In this document: piece after piece, positions 49,301-56,953 of the stretch
How positions within the stretch are numbered: the first letter of the stretch is position 1
How the letters are laid out: the number at the start of each line of letters is the position of its first letter
DNA from: Sisyra terminalis
Lineage: Eukaryota > Arthropoda > Insecta > Neuroptera > Sisyridae
Assembly: GCA_958496175.1 (NCBI GenBank)
Contig: OY292277.1
Span: forward strand, 37,769,050-37,833,049
DNA: 64,000 nt
Direction: 5' to 3'
The notes under the pieces: model-generated
What the model saw: only the letters and a program-made list of their open reading frames with translations
Told to the model about the DNA's origin: nothing
Databases searched by the model: none
Position numbers and translations under genes: made by a program

Positions 49301-52300
49301 AATAAAATACTTTTAATTTTTAGCTTTCTTTGTTTTATTGCATTTTGTTTATCTCACTTCCAGCATCCCTTTTTGTATCTTTAAAACAATGCTTTAATAT
49401 CATTTAAGCGGGAAAAACTCAGACGTACTATCCATACTTTACTCGTTACATTCTTTCTTACACGAACGTCAAACTGTTTTTTTGGATTTAGTGGTCTAAA
49501 AACAGAACACTACAGAACAGTTCACTTCATTCAGGCCAGTATTGCCTTTGGTTGCCATAGTAATTAAAAAAATAAAAAACTATTCTTCGCCACATTAATT
49601 TACAGTTGACCAATTTTATCAAATCTACAGATGGCCGAGTGGTCAAGATGGCCACTCCAAAACTAGTAGGTGCTGGGTTCGATTCTCATATTGTGCAATT
49701 TTTCGATATTTCTTGATTACGTATTTTCCTAAACACTAGAGTCCATAAAGACCGTACTAATTATAAAGCGATGGTAAATAGCAATTCAAAAAACAAATAT
49801 CAAAAAGTATTTTTTGCAAATACAAAATATGTCCTAAAAGTTATTTCAAATAAAATACAAAATGATTTTCTAAAATAAGTATTTAAATACAAAGTGAAAA
49901 TAGGTATTTTGCATTTCAAATATTACTATTTCGAATATGTCTCTTCTTTAACAGTATTGCCTTTGGTTGCCATAGTGATTAAAAAATTTTAAGAAACTAT
50001 TCTTGGTCACATTAATTTACAATTGACCAATTTTATCAAGCCTACTGATGGCGGAGTAGTCAAAGTGGCCTCTCCAAAACTAGTAGGTGCTGGGTTCGAT
50101 TCTCGTATCGAGCAAATATTCGATATTTCTTGTTTACAGATTTTTCTAAACATTAGAGTCCCTAAAGACCTTACTAGTTATAAAGTGATCATAAATAATA
50201 ATTAAGAACTAATATCAAAAAGTATTTTGAATTTAGCAAATATAAAATATGTCCTAAAAGATGTTTCCAATATAATACAAAATGGGTTTCTAAAACAAGT
50301 ACCTATTTAAATACTATTTTGAAAATGTCTCATCTCTAATTATCTACCCCTGGCTTGGTTATTTAAATTGGGAAAGGTCTTTCCTCTTTTTAATAGATCA
50401 AGAATTTCAATTCTCGGGCTTTCCAAATTCCTTTATAAAAAGCCATTTTTCCTCTTAGAATGTGACCTATCCAAATTAAAAACATTTCTACCTATGTTTA
50501 AAATTTTCACCGTACATGTATCGAAATATTTTTAACAATTTCAATATAGAAGCCAATGTAATATTTTCGTTAGTTTGTCATAGCATTTTTTTTTCGTAAC
50601 ACTTGTGTACTATTTAAATTTATGTTAAATGTGTTCCGGGTCAAACAAGATAGCGTTCAAAAAGAAGGTCCAAATGAAGTGGATTTAGATGAGTCGACGT
50701 AGCTCTCTCACTGATTTTTCTATTATTTACCAAGCAAAAAAAGACTTGAAAGAAGAAAAGCCAAATTATTGTTAACCGGATGCAAGAAAGTAATTTGGCT
50801 AAGTAAGTGGCGGGGAAGAGCAGGAGACGGGGAGAGATGATTTAGTTAACGGCATATTCGTGCGATTTTTCGTTTTAATCGGACGATAATATCTTTGAAT
50901 GAAGACGCGAGGCTACTTAGAAGAGATTGTGAAGCGACAAATGAGAGAAGTTGGTCGTATTTTGCTGGTCTTTGGCCGATGCAGGTGGGAGTATTGTTAG
51001 TGCTGTAAGGTGTTGCACAGTTACATTGTAGGTAAACCTGAAGATTATGTTGGGTATTAGTTTACCATGTTACATCCTGGTGTGCTGCTTTCTACTCTAC
51101 TACAACCGTTTCTGTATATGTGGCTGATGATTGGCTTCATGGCCCGAGACTGAACCGGATCTAGCGCTTCCACGCTCAAAGTGCTACTAATTTATGTTAT
51201 GTGCTCAATATGACCCATACTAGCACATTTTTCCATCATGTAAACCTCATAAGAGTACACAAAACCGTCGGATATCTTCCAAAAAAAATACAAAAACCAT
51301 TGATTTTCTTCTTTTAAATATCATTGACAACTATGAGCATTGAAATCTGTTTATGGATATCATATCCGGTCTTTCATAACAAACATTCTTGAACGTATTT
51401 GGCTTCCAGCCAAATGGACTTTTAACAAAATTATTAGCTATCTGCAATAAATTATCAATAACCATTTAAAACAATTTGTCTTCAATTTTGCAAACTTTGT
51501 TGAACTTATAGCTGACAACGAATCCGAGTTTGAGTATTAATCGTCAAAATTTTAAGAAATGATTCTCATCAAAGTCAACCAATTCTGTAACAAATATATT
51601 AAATATATTTTCAAACCAATTAATTAAATTCTTAAAGACGATTCCTGTAACTTAATGACTCTTAAATCTGTCTTCAGAAATTGATGTCCGACGCTGAATT
51701 AATAATTACTTGGATTTACATCCTTTAAATCCACTTTTCTGCTAAAAAATAAATAATATTATGTAAAGTTGAACACAAATTTATCAATAAAAAAGACTTA
51801 ATACATAAATACAGTTTATGCTTGGTTTTGTTATACGAGGAATCGGAATCCTAAATAAGTTCTCCTTAGTTAAAAGTTAACCATATAATTTAATGACTCT
51901 TAAATCTGTCTTACGAAAATTGGTGTCCGACACTGAATTAATAATTATTATATGGATTTACATCCTTTAAGTCCACTTTCCTGATAAAAAATATTTTTTT
52001 TTAAATAACAAGAAAATTCAGGTTATTTAAGATCTTTTTGTTTTTTTTTTTTTTATTTTTTTTTTTAATATTTTATTATTTCAAAAAGCAACGTTTCGCT
52101 ACTAATCGTAACTTCCTCAGGCTTCTTAATTTTCTTGATTTTTCAAAATTAAAAATATTTAATTTTGTAAATCAAGAAGCCTGAGAAAGTTACGATTAAT
52201 AACGAAACGTTGCTTTTTGAAATAATAAAATATTAAATAAAAAATAATAAAAAACAAAAAGAACTTAAATAACTTAAATAACCTGAATTTTCTTCTTATT

Positions 52301-55300
52301 TAAAAAAAATATAAAAGCTGAGTTCTGATTTTTATCATCTATTAAAAAATAAATAATATTATGTAAAGTATGGACATAACAAATTTATCAATAAAAAATA
52401 CTTTTAGTACATAAACACAGTTTATACTTGGTTTTGTTATACGAGGAATCGGAATCCTAAATAAGTTCTCCTTAAAAGTTAACCATATAATTCAAATTTT
52501 GATGTTTCATTCTTATTCTATTAGGAGTACTATGACAATTTAATGACTTAATCAATTTTGTTACAATTTTTATTGAATATATTTTCAAAACAAATTAACC
52601 AAATAATCGAATTCTTAAAGATGATTCCTGTAATTTAATAACTCTTAAATCTGTCTTCAGAAATTGGTGTCCGACGCTGAATTAATAATTACTATATGGA
52701 TTTACATCCTTTAAATCCACTTTCCTGCTAAAAAATAAATAATATTATGTAAAGTATGGACACAACAAATTTATCAATAAAAAATACTTTTAGTACATAA
52801 ACACAGTTTATACTTGGTTTTGTTATACGAGGAATCGGAATCCTAAATAAGTTCTCCTTAGTTAAAAGTTAACCATATAATTCAAATTTTGGTGTTTCAT
52901 TCTTATTCTATTAGGAGTACTATGACAATTTAATGTCTTAATCAATTTTGTTACAATTTTTATTGAATATATTTTAAAAACAAATTAACCAAATAATCAA
53001 ATTCCTAAAGACGATTCCTGTAATTTAATAACTCTTAAATCTGTCTTCAGAAATTGATGTCCGACCGAAACTTCCTTTTTTTTGTTTATTTATTTACTTT
53101 TGTACATTTTGCCTAATACTAATAAGTCGTTATAAATAAAAATAGAGTAAGTTCATATCAAAAACAATCCATTTGGTTTTTAAAAGAAACCCTATACAGT
53201 AATCCCCGCTTTACGAATACTCGCTTAATGGGAATTCGATATTACGGACATGGTTAATTAAGTATTTAAATTTCGGTATATGGATGAAATATTCGCAATT
53301 ACGGACAATATATGTATATTTTTTTCTGTTTTGCTTATATTTTTTGTGAGAAATCCCTAAAATAAAATAACAGAAGAGATTTTCAGTTCATAAATACAGT
53401 TAATGCTTGGGTTTGTTATACGAGGAATCGGAATCCCAAATAAGGTTTTCCTTAGTTAAAAGTTAACCATGCTATTCAAAATTTCGTGTTTCATTTTTAT
53501 TCTATTAGGAATACTAGGGTGATTTAATTTTTTAATTTAGTCTTATGAATTGCATTTAAAAATAATCCTTTCGGTCATTACCCATAAAATTTCTAATATC
53601 CTCAATTAAAGACAAGTAAGTGAATGTAAATAATTATTAGTTATTGAAAGATTGAATAATCTATTTTATTTTGGAGTACATTTATTGCTTGCTAACTTAA
53701 GATATTGTCCCAACCCTCATTCCTTTTAATTCCTATATAATACTACATAAATCCATTCTTTCCCATGTGGAATCCCACATAAATCCATATGGATTTATAT
53801 AGATTTTTAGATAGAACATGTTGAACTTCCACCGATAAATCTTATACAACAAACCCTCGCTTAACGGAAATTCGATATTACGGACGTGGTTAATTAAGTA
53901 TTAAAATTTCGGTATACGGATGAAATATTCGCAATTACGGACTATGTAGATACGTATATTGTAATATATGTATATGGCCCGATTTATTCGCGAATTAAAC
54001 TAAAAACAAAGTGGAAAATGCAACGTTGCTAGACTATTGACGTCGCTAAAGTATGCAGGAACCGATAAATTTATAGAATATTTTAGTAATGAGCAAATTT
54101 TTAATAGGAAAAATGGCTTTTGGCAGATTCTCGTATTTAGATTTGTAGAGACCCCAAGAAGAGATATTCACGATAATATTAAAATGGACTTAAAATAAGT
54201 GGGTTTTAATATTCCATCAGGCCCTTATTAACATAAAATGAAAAATAAATGGAATCTTAATTCTTGTCAACCATTGCCAATCAGTTTTAGTAAAACTTTA
54301 ATGATTAATTTTCTAGGATTTTCGGGTCTAAATAATTTTCTCAAGTTCAAGAATAAATTTCATTAAAAGTTATTAAATCGAGAAAAAGTCATATAAACAA
54401 GAATATAGTATAGCCTACTGGTATATTGGTGTCCGAGTGGCCAAAGTGGCCTCTCCAAAATTAGTAGATGATTGATTCGAATCTCGTATCGAGCAAATTT
54501 TCGACATTTCTCGAATTTTTATTAAGTCTAGGGTCGCTAAAGATCTTGGTTGTTATTTTTAAAGCGACGATAAATAACAATAACAAAAATGGTATAGTGA
54601 TCAAAAATAATATAATTTTTTTGATTTTTGATTAAGTCTATATCATTTTATTTATATGGTTTTTTTTTAGTAAATTATAGACAATAATTGAAAATTATTG
54701 ACTGAATAGTTTCGATTAAAGTTAATACAAAATTATCGAGTACCACATGGCAAAATTATCTTTTTTCTATAATATTTTTTGTTATGTGATATTACTAATT
54801 TTTTTGCGGGGACCTTTAACTAGAAACTGCTTACTTACCTACATAGTAAATACGACCCTACCAGTTGTTAAAATAAATTATTAAATTAATAGTATTTCAG
54901 GCAAACGAAGTCATCGATATTAACTAATTAAAAAATACATTTTTAGATTTAATTGTTGGTTAGTCGATCAATGGTTTATTTGACCAACTGGCCATTAATT
55001 GATTAGTCGCCTACTGTAAAAATAATTGATTTACCACTCCGATTAGTAGGTCAACAGTCAATGTTATTAAAAATATAATTATTTTTTTTTTTACTTTCTT
55101 GTTAATTGTGGACAAACTTATTTATTTGTTTTTTTTTTTTTTTTTTTTCAGAAATACATTGACACCCTTGTGGTGAATTCTAATCGGTCCGATCCAGGTG
55201 GTGAAGATTCCAGTTATGACTCCGATGGCGAAGCCGATCGGGATGATTCACTCAGCAACCACTCAGAGGTATCTCGAACAACAAGTGACACATTGGCCGC

Positions 55301-56953
55301 CGAATTTGCTGAATACGTCTCTCCACCTGGATATGCAGCCCGTGTGGAATTCGCATTGAAACTCGGTTACACAGAACGTTTAGTCCAGGCTGCATTACAT
55401 AAACTTGGTCCAAATCCGGGACAAAACGAACTATTAGCTGAACTCATTAAATTAGGAGCCCGAGGACCATTAGATCACCTGCCAATAGGAGACGGGGGAG
55501 CAGTCGTTACAGAAACTACAAATGAAATTTGTGAAGATGTTAATTCTTCGTGTGGAAAACTTAGAGCTATTGTCATCGATGGAAGTAACGTAGCGATGAG
55601 GTATTTCATTTGAAGAATATTAGTTTTTGAAAAAGAAATCATCTTCACTTTTTATATTTTAGCCATGGAAATAAAGAAGTTTTCTCATGTCGAGGTATAA
55701 AAATTTGTGTCGATTGGTTTCGTGCACGGGGACACCAAGAAATCACAGTTTTTGTTCCGAAATGGCGAAAAGAAGCACCTCGACCTGACAATCCCATAAC
55801 GGGTCAGGATATTTTAAGCGAGTTAGAACGTGAACGACTTCTTGTATTTACTCCAAGTAGACTAGTTGGTGGGAAACGAATGGTTTGTTACGATGATCGC
55901 TACATTTTACGATTAGCAGCAGAAAATGATGGAATTGTTGTCAGTAACGATAACTATCGGGATTTGGCGCAAGAGTCTCCAGATTTTCGACGAGTCGTGG
56001 AGGAGAGGATTTTAATGTATTCGTTTGTAAACGATCGATTTATGCCTCCGGATGATCCTCTAGGTCGTGCTGGTCCGACGTTAGACAATTTTCTTCGGGC
56101 TCATCCTCGACCGCCTGTTCCGTGTCCGTATGGAAAGAAATGCACGTACGGAAATAAGTGTAAATTTAATCATCCAGAACGCGGTCCATTTCCTCACAAG
56201 ACTGTTACCGAGCGCTTAAGTGAACACGCACAAAAACACTTACAGGCTAGCGGTCAACGTTTACAAGGCAAATCGGTTAGCTTACCCTTGCCAAATTCAG
56301 ACGATGCACGAAAAACGCCGTTAAATCGAACGAGATCAAATGTACCGTGTGTGGAAACGGCTAATCCACCTCCAACATCGCCCGTAGGAGGAGACTCGAT
56401 TAATATGCATAGAAAATTACAGCGACAATTGACACTTAATCCTGGTGGAGATCCACGTTTGTATGGTTTACGACGATATCCCAATGCATCGCCTGTTACA
56501 ACACCAAGTCCTCAGTCACAACAACACCGTCCGTTAAGTCGACATAGTTCTACCGGAAGTCGTAATGTTCCAACACCTTCATCTAGTGCATCCGCTTGGG
56601 ATCTTCACCAACACGTAACTAGAATAGCATCTGCACCAGGTCCACCCCCAACTAATTTACAACGCCCGATGCATCGATTGTCATCCGCATCCGATCCACA
56701 AATAAATTTATGTGCTCCCAATCCAAACCAACCGTGGCCTCCTTGTTTCATGCAACCACCTAACATGCCTGCAGGTGTAATGATGCAATCTCATTTCGCA
56801 GCAAGTACGGAAGATGCACGAAGAAAACTCCACTATCATTTGGCCGCAATTTTTCCCGAAGAACAAGTTATTCAAGCAATGAGTATGTATCCCGATGAAA
56901 CAAATCCTCAACGAATATGTGCCGCTATATTAGCTATGTTTCCCAAACCCTAA
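25335..56953 (+). CDS. ZC3H12: Regnase-like CCCH zinc-finger endoribonuclease (ZC3H12 family)
   Basis: Cytoplasmic RNase of the Regnase-1/MCPIP family, which cleaves stem-loops in mRNA 3' UTRs. Exons: 25335-25520 (62 codons, phase 0), 55152-55600, 55663-56953; 641 residues by this route. Shared exons show a UBA-like N-terminal helix bundle ([20 protein letters not shown] to LLAELIKLG), the NYN/PIN nuclease with acidic residues in [17 protein letters not shown] and [23 protein letters not shown], a CCCH finger C-x5-C-x5-C-x3-H ([17 protein letters not shown]), a Pro/Ser/Gln-rich linker, and the conserved C-terminal helical domain ([20 protein letters not shown]). Nuclease residues look intact. 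Joining 25335-25520 to 55152 across 29.6 kb is inferred from strand, phase 0 and a strong GTAAGG donor; exon 2-3 are certain. First-exon residues [18 protein letters not shown] are not assigned to a domain. Confidence 0.85.
25521..26658 (+). other. Start of the ZC3H12 intron, nothing definite
   Basis: AT-rich. A TGTTCGATTTC at about 26339 is B-box-like but has no convincing A box upstream, so it is not called as a SINE. The open frame on the minus strand at 26101-26364 shows no family resemblance. Confidence 0.4.
26659..27839 (+). mobile_element. 1.2-kb non-autonomous element, copy A ('TCATTCCCTC' family)
   Basis: Imperfect terminal inverted repeats: TGGGTAATTCTCATGAAACA at 26659 and, inverted, TGGGCGATTCTCATCAAATT ending near 27839. 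Inside are recurrent TCATTCCCTCA motifs and the palindrome around 27360-27395 (CGTCATTCCCTCA..GAGGGAATGACG). Copy B lies at 48040-49147 in the opposite orientation. No transposase frame. Confidence 0.7.
27840..28000 (+). repeat. Degenerate short tandem repeat, unit about 15-18 bp
   Basis: Loose repeats of TTTC-TGTG-GCAAC type: CCATGTGAAAG, CTATGTAAGGAA, CTATGTGGGCAAC, CATGTGAGCAAC, CTAGTGCGCAAC, CCTAGTGGAGAAC. Diverged and irregular in length. Confidence 0.4.
28907..29056 (+). mobile_element. tRNA-derived SINE, copy 3, with target duplication
   Basis: A box GTGGCCGAGTGGTCAAGG near 28917 and B box GGTTCGATCC at 28961-28970, then the body CTAGAGTCGCTAAAGACCTT. Perfect 13-bp duplication AATACAGCCTAAA at 28894-28906 and 29057-29069, as left by LINE-type target-primed insertion. 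Confidence 0.9.
29315..29539. mobile_element. GGCTCAAG MITE, copy 3
   Basis: Left end GGCTCATGTGTACTTTAGCA and right end TGCTAAAGTACACTTGAGCC in inverted orientation; inner arms CACAATCTGGCAATGTTGCA and its inverse match. About 225 bp, close in sequence to the copy at 33439. Confidence 0.85.
30850..30965 (-). repeat. Dispersed repeat shared with 47350-47440
   Basis: ATTGAATTTCGTTGTAGTTA, GATCTCTGTCCGTAATACTT and CCGTTAGG..GCCTAACGGGTT here match, in inverse orientation, the blocks TAACTACAACGAAATGCAAT and AGTATTACGGATAGAGATCA at about 47380-47425. Family unknown. Confidence 0.5.
31055..31490 (-). pseudogene. 5'-truncated LINE (non-LTR retrotransposon) ORF2 end
   Basis: On the minus strand a frame contains [20 protein letters not shown], the C-x2-C-x7-H type zinc-knuckle-like ending seen after the reverse transcriptase/RNase H region in Jockey/I/R1-type LINEs (CRxCGxExETAxHxLxxCP). 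It continues toward [19 protein letters not shown] and ends in an (AAG)n run at about 31047-31062, like a LINE microsatellite tail. Only the extreme 3' part remains. Confidence 0.7.
31585..32210 (+). mobile_element. hAT-like non-autonomous element, copy 2, intact ends
   Basis: Starts TAGTGTCCGACCGAAA and ends TCGGACATTA (inverted TAATGTCCGA). A perfect 8-bp duplication GTTAATAA lies at 31577-31584 and 32211-32218, the hAT signature. The ends are rich in CCGAAACCGAA-type subterminal repeats. 626 bp, no transposase. Confidence 0.85.
33439..34098. mobile_element. GGCTCAAG MITE, copy 4, carrying a nested insertion
   Basis: Left end GGCTCATGTGTATTTTAGCG and right end TAAAGTACACTTGAGCC belong to the MITE family; the body is split by the element at 33539-33965. 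Flanks AATTATTG and AATAATTG resemble an 8-bp duplication with one mismatch. Confidence 0.8.
33539..33965. mobile_element. Nested fold-back element with perfect 25-bp ends
   Basis: Perfect inverted ends of 25 bp starting GGTATAAGCTTGGATCAGGA (33539-33563) and mirrored at 33941-33965; weaker arm similarity extends to about 33652 and 33853 (TTCACTCGAATGC and GCATTCGAGTGAA). It carries a right-half GGCTCAAG MITE fragment at about 33672-33767. Confidence 0.8.
34126..35200 (+). promoter_or_regulatory. GC-richer promoter-like region before the second ZC3H12 start
   Basis: From 34200 to 34800 base composition is clearly richer in G and C than its surroundings. It holds TGACGTCA at 34459, an inverted CCAAT (GATTGGGGC, about 34500) and TG repeats near 34380. 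It precedes the candidate start exon at 35201 by several hundred bases, so it is read as an internal promoter. A 92-codon minus-strand frame here is discussed in findings. Confidence 0.5.
35201..35218 (+). CDS. ZC3H12: Alternative first coding exon of ZC3H12 (MTVITE)
   Basis: ATG ACT GTT ATT ACA GAG is followed directly by GTGAGT, a consensus donor, and ends in phase 0, as exon 2 (55152, AAA TAC ATT) requires. The product would start [14 protein letters not shown] and be 585 residues, lacking the 62 residues coded at 25335. The GC-richer region just upstream supports a promoter. Use is inferred, no transcript evidence. Confidence 0.55.
35505..36395 (+). repeat. Tandem array, three units of about 280-300 bp
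   Basis: Units start at about 35511, 35790 and 36093; each contains TGTCATATTTTTT, ACATAACAAATCTTTTG-type, CCCTATGTCA, AATAGAGGTAGAATACTATC and TTAAATTAGTCTTGAAAAAT blocks. Diverged but collinear. Confidence 0.75.
36503..36754. mobile_element. hAT-type MITE, about 250 bp
   Basis: Left end CAGTGGTTCTTAACCTT and inverted right end TTAAGAACCACTA. Flanks TTTAAGAC (36495-36502) and GTTTAGAC (36755-36762) look like a diverged 8-bp duplication. A single end-like copy of AAGAACCACTGG lies at 39902. Confidence 0.7.
37370..37500 (+). mobile_element. Relic of the hammerhead-like palindromic element
   Basis: CCGATGAAGTTATAATAGGC then AACGAAACGTAG (37404-37435) and a downstream AACTAACCTGAATTGTC match the right arm of the elements at 45162 and 51988. 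The left arm is missing and the CTGATGA core has changed to CCGATGA. Confidence 0.6.
37782..37952. mobile_element. hAT-type MITE, about 170 bp
   Basis: Left end CAGCGATCGCCAAAGAGTGG and right end AGTTTGGCGACCACTG inverted; subterminal GTCCGCAAGAAAA and GTCCGTGAGATTA, GCCCGTGAGGTTTAAAA blocks. The CAGNGGTCGCCAAA end is typical of insect hAT MITEs. Confidence 0.65.
37953..40186 (+). other. Intron sequence, nothing recognised
   Basis: AT-rich stretch within the ZC3H12 intron. No coding, RNA or clear repeat feature apart from a solitary hAT-like end (AAGAACCACTGG, about 39902). Confidence 0.4.
40187..40597 (-). mobile_element. Solo LTR (411 bp) of an LTR retrotransposon
   Basis: Bounded by TGTAAC at 40187 and GTTACA at 40597 and flanked on both sides by GTAT (40183-40186 and 40598-40601), a 4-bp target duplication. 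Read on the minus strand it has the layout of an LTR: two TTCTAGAA palindromes, a TATTTAA box, then an AATAAA about 150 bases downstream in TTTTAATAAAGTGATTGTGA. No internal region is left, as expected after LTR-LTR recombination. GC content is above that of the surroundings. Confidence 0.85.
41880..42262 (+). repeat. Direct duplication, two units of about 190 bp
   Basis: ATAAGAATGGGCTATATTAG / ATAAGAATGGATTATATTAG, TTTTAACCAGGA, CCATGATATATGATG / CCATGATTTATGATG and TTGATAGATGAAAA recur at about 190-bp spacing. The mariner fragment follows directly. Confidence 0.7.
42265..42740 (+). pseudogene. Mariner-like transposase fragment, frame-broken
   Basis: Pieces of a Tc1/mariner transposase appear in changing frames: [18 protein letters not shown] at about 42467-42520, a [18 protein letters not shown] piece, then [18 protein letters not shown] (about 42615-42675) with the second catalytic Asp block, and GDHNWPPRS. 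At least two frame changes and a stop (TGA where a Trp is usual before FQQD) break it. No terminal repeats were identified. Confidence 0.8.
42815..43037. mobile_element. GGCTCAAG MITE, copy 5, with 8-bp duplication
   Basis: Left end GGCTCGAGTCCCTTTTAGAA, right end TTCTAAAAGACAGTTGAGCC. Flanked by ATTATTAT at 42807-42814 and 43038-43045, an exact 8-bp repeat, which would fit hAT-type insertion, though the motif is low in complexity. Confidence 0.85.
43680..43850 (+). repeat. Direct duplication, unit 87 bp
   Basis: Two nearly identical units start with GGGTTTGTAATTTTTTTTTT at 43680 and 43767 and end with TTTTTCGCAATAACTTA. Only a few differences, so it is recent or assembly-born. Confidence 0.85.
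44047..44217 (+). pseudogene. THAP-domain-like fragment
   Basis: A 56-codon frame from ATG 44047 contains [20 protein letters not shown] followed by [10 protein letters not shown], which fits the middle of a THAP zinc finger (P-K-x-F-x-x-P-x-D-x-x-R-R-x-x-W-x-x-A-x-x-R). The Cys pair of the finger is only partly kept (RSC then PLF where PGC is usual), and no C-terminal THAP block follows. TGACGTCA motifs lie on both sides (43932, 44501). Probably the 5' relic of a P-element-like or THAP-bearing transposon. Confidence 0.5.
45162..45500. mobile_element. Palindromic element with hammerhead-like core in each arm
   Basis: Two arms of about 165 bp meet near 45329 in inverted orientation, each carrying GACAATTCAGGTTGTTGAA, the core and TTTATTTTTGTGAATCAAGA. 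The plus-strand core reads CTGATGA (45385-45391), a 5-bp hairpin GTTAC-AATAA-GTAAC, then GAAACGTAG. This matches a minimal type I hammerhead layout as found in Penelope-like retroelements, except for one extra A after CTGATGA. Related copies lie at 51988-52340 and 37370-37500. Confidence 0.65.
45501..47060 (+). other. Intron sequence, nothing recognised
   Basis: AT-rich part of the ZC3H12 intron without recognisable coding, RNA or repeat features. Confidence 0.4.
47061..47440 (+). repeat. Direct duplication (149-bp unit) plus dispersed repeat
   Basis: CAAAATATCTTTGATACAAA and CTGACCCTCAATGTAG recur at 47071 and 47220, each followed by GAAAAATTCAA and AATTATGTAAAACTAGT. The end (about 47350-47440) is an inverted copy of 30850-30965. 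Confidence 0.75.
48040..49147 (-). mobile_element. 1.1-kb non-autonomous element, copy B
   Basis: Reverse complement of the element at 26659-27839: GAGGGAATGACAACTGAAAA, TTTAATCGATTAATCAAATT and GGCAATCTACTTTATTGTGC all match. Its right end ATTAGAATTACCCA equals the inverted left end of copy A. The left end is worn or truncated near 48040. Confidence 0.7.
49627..49793 (+). mobile_element. tRNA-derived SINE, copy 4
   Basis: A box ATGGCCGAGTGGTCAAGATG, B box GGTTCGATTC at 49676-49685, body AGAGTCCATAAAGACC and tail. Part of the duplicated 415-bp segment. Confidence 0.85.
50041..50207 (+). mobile_element. tRNA-derived SINE, copy 5
   Basis: A box changed to ATGGCGGAGTAGTCAAAGTG, B box GGTTCGATTC (50094-50103), CTCGTATCGAGCAAATATTC after it. 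Sister of copy 4 by segmental duplication rather than an independent insertion. Confidence 0.85.
50630..51190 (+). other. GC-richer island within the intron
   Basis: Base composition is noticeably less AT-rich, with CGACGTAGC, GGCGGGGAAGAGC and GGAGACGGGGAG. No long open frame. It might be a regulatory island or a buried transposon fragment; neither can be decided from sequence alone. Confidence 0.35.
51550..53060 (+). repeat. Satellite array, unit about 390 bp, interrupted by a palindromic element
   Basis: ACGATTCCTGTAA, TAACTCTTAAATCTGTCTTC, GTCCGACGCTGAATTAATAA and TATACGAGGAATCGGAATCC recur in units starting near 51646, 51891, 52617 and 53008 (52617 to 53008 is one whole unit). Unit 2 is split by the element at 51988-52340. 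A detached piece lies at 53385-53530. Confidence 0.8.
51988..52340. mobile_element. Palindromic hammerhead-like element, copy 2, inside a satellite unit
   Basis: Arms carry AGAAAATTCAGGTTATTTAA, AACGTTTCGCTACTAATCGT and their inverses; the core has decayed to CTGAGAA with stem GTTA..TAAC and GAAACGTTG. The satellite unit is interrupted at CTGATAAAAAAT and resumes at TTAAAAAATAAATAATATTA, which places the insertion exactly. Confidence 0.7.
53196..53310 (+). repeat. Short dispersed repeat, pogo-like end
   Basis: CAGTAATCCCCGCTTTACGA, then TTCGATATTACGGACATGGT and GATGAAATATTCGCAATTAC. The same block recurs at 53846-53950 in the same orientation. The beginning TACAGTAATCCCCGC resembles the TA-flanked ends of pogo/Tigger elements; no opposite end was found. 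Confidence 0.5.
53846..53950 (+). repeat. Second copy of the pogo-like-end repeat
   Basis: CCTCGCTTAACGGAAATTCG, ATATTACGGACGTGGTTAAT and GATGAAATATTCGCAATTAC match 53196-53310 in the same orientation, 650 bp apart. Confidence 0.6.
53975..54050. mobile_element. GGCTCAAG MITE right-half fragment
   Basis: GGCCCGATTTATTCGCGAAT followed by AACTAAAAACAAAGTGGAAA and ATGCAACGTTGCTAGA: the right inner arm of the MITE family only. Confidence 0.7.
54413..54590 (+). mobile_element. tRNA-derived SINE, copy 6
   Basis: GTGTCCGAGTGGCCAAAGTG (A box region), a decayed B box GATTCGAATC, CTCGTATCGAGCAAATTTTC, GGGTCGCTAAAGATCTTGG and AAAGCGACGATAAATAACAA. The most diverged copy of the family. Confidence 0.75.
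54591..55151 (+). other. End of the ZC3H12 intron
   Basis: AT-rich, ending in a 20-base T run and CAG at 55149-55151, a very strong acceptor for the common second exon. No other feature seen. Confidence 0.6.

Larger units (their letters stand above)
49533..50335 (+). repeat. Direct duplication of about 415 bp, each copy holding a SINE
   Basis: AGTATTGCCTTTGGTTGCCA starts both units (49540 and 49953); both then share ACTATTCTT..CACATTAATTTACA, TTGACCAATTTTATCAA, a SINE (about 49627-49793 and 50041-50207), and AAATATGTCCTAAAAG after it. Since the flanks are duplicated with the SINE, the SINE inserted first. Confidence 0.85.
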
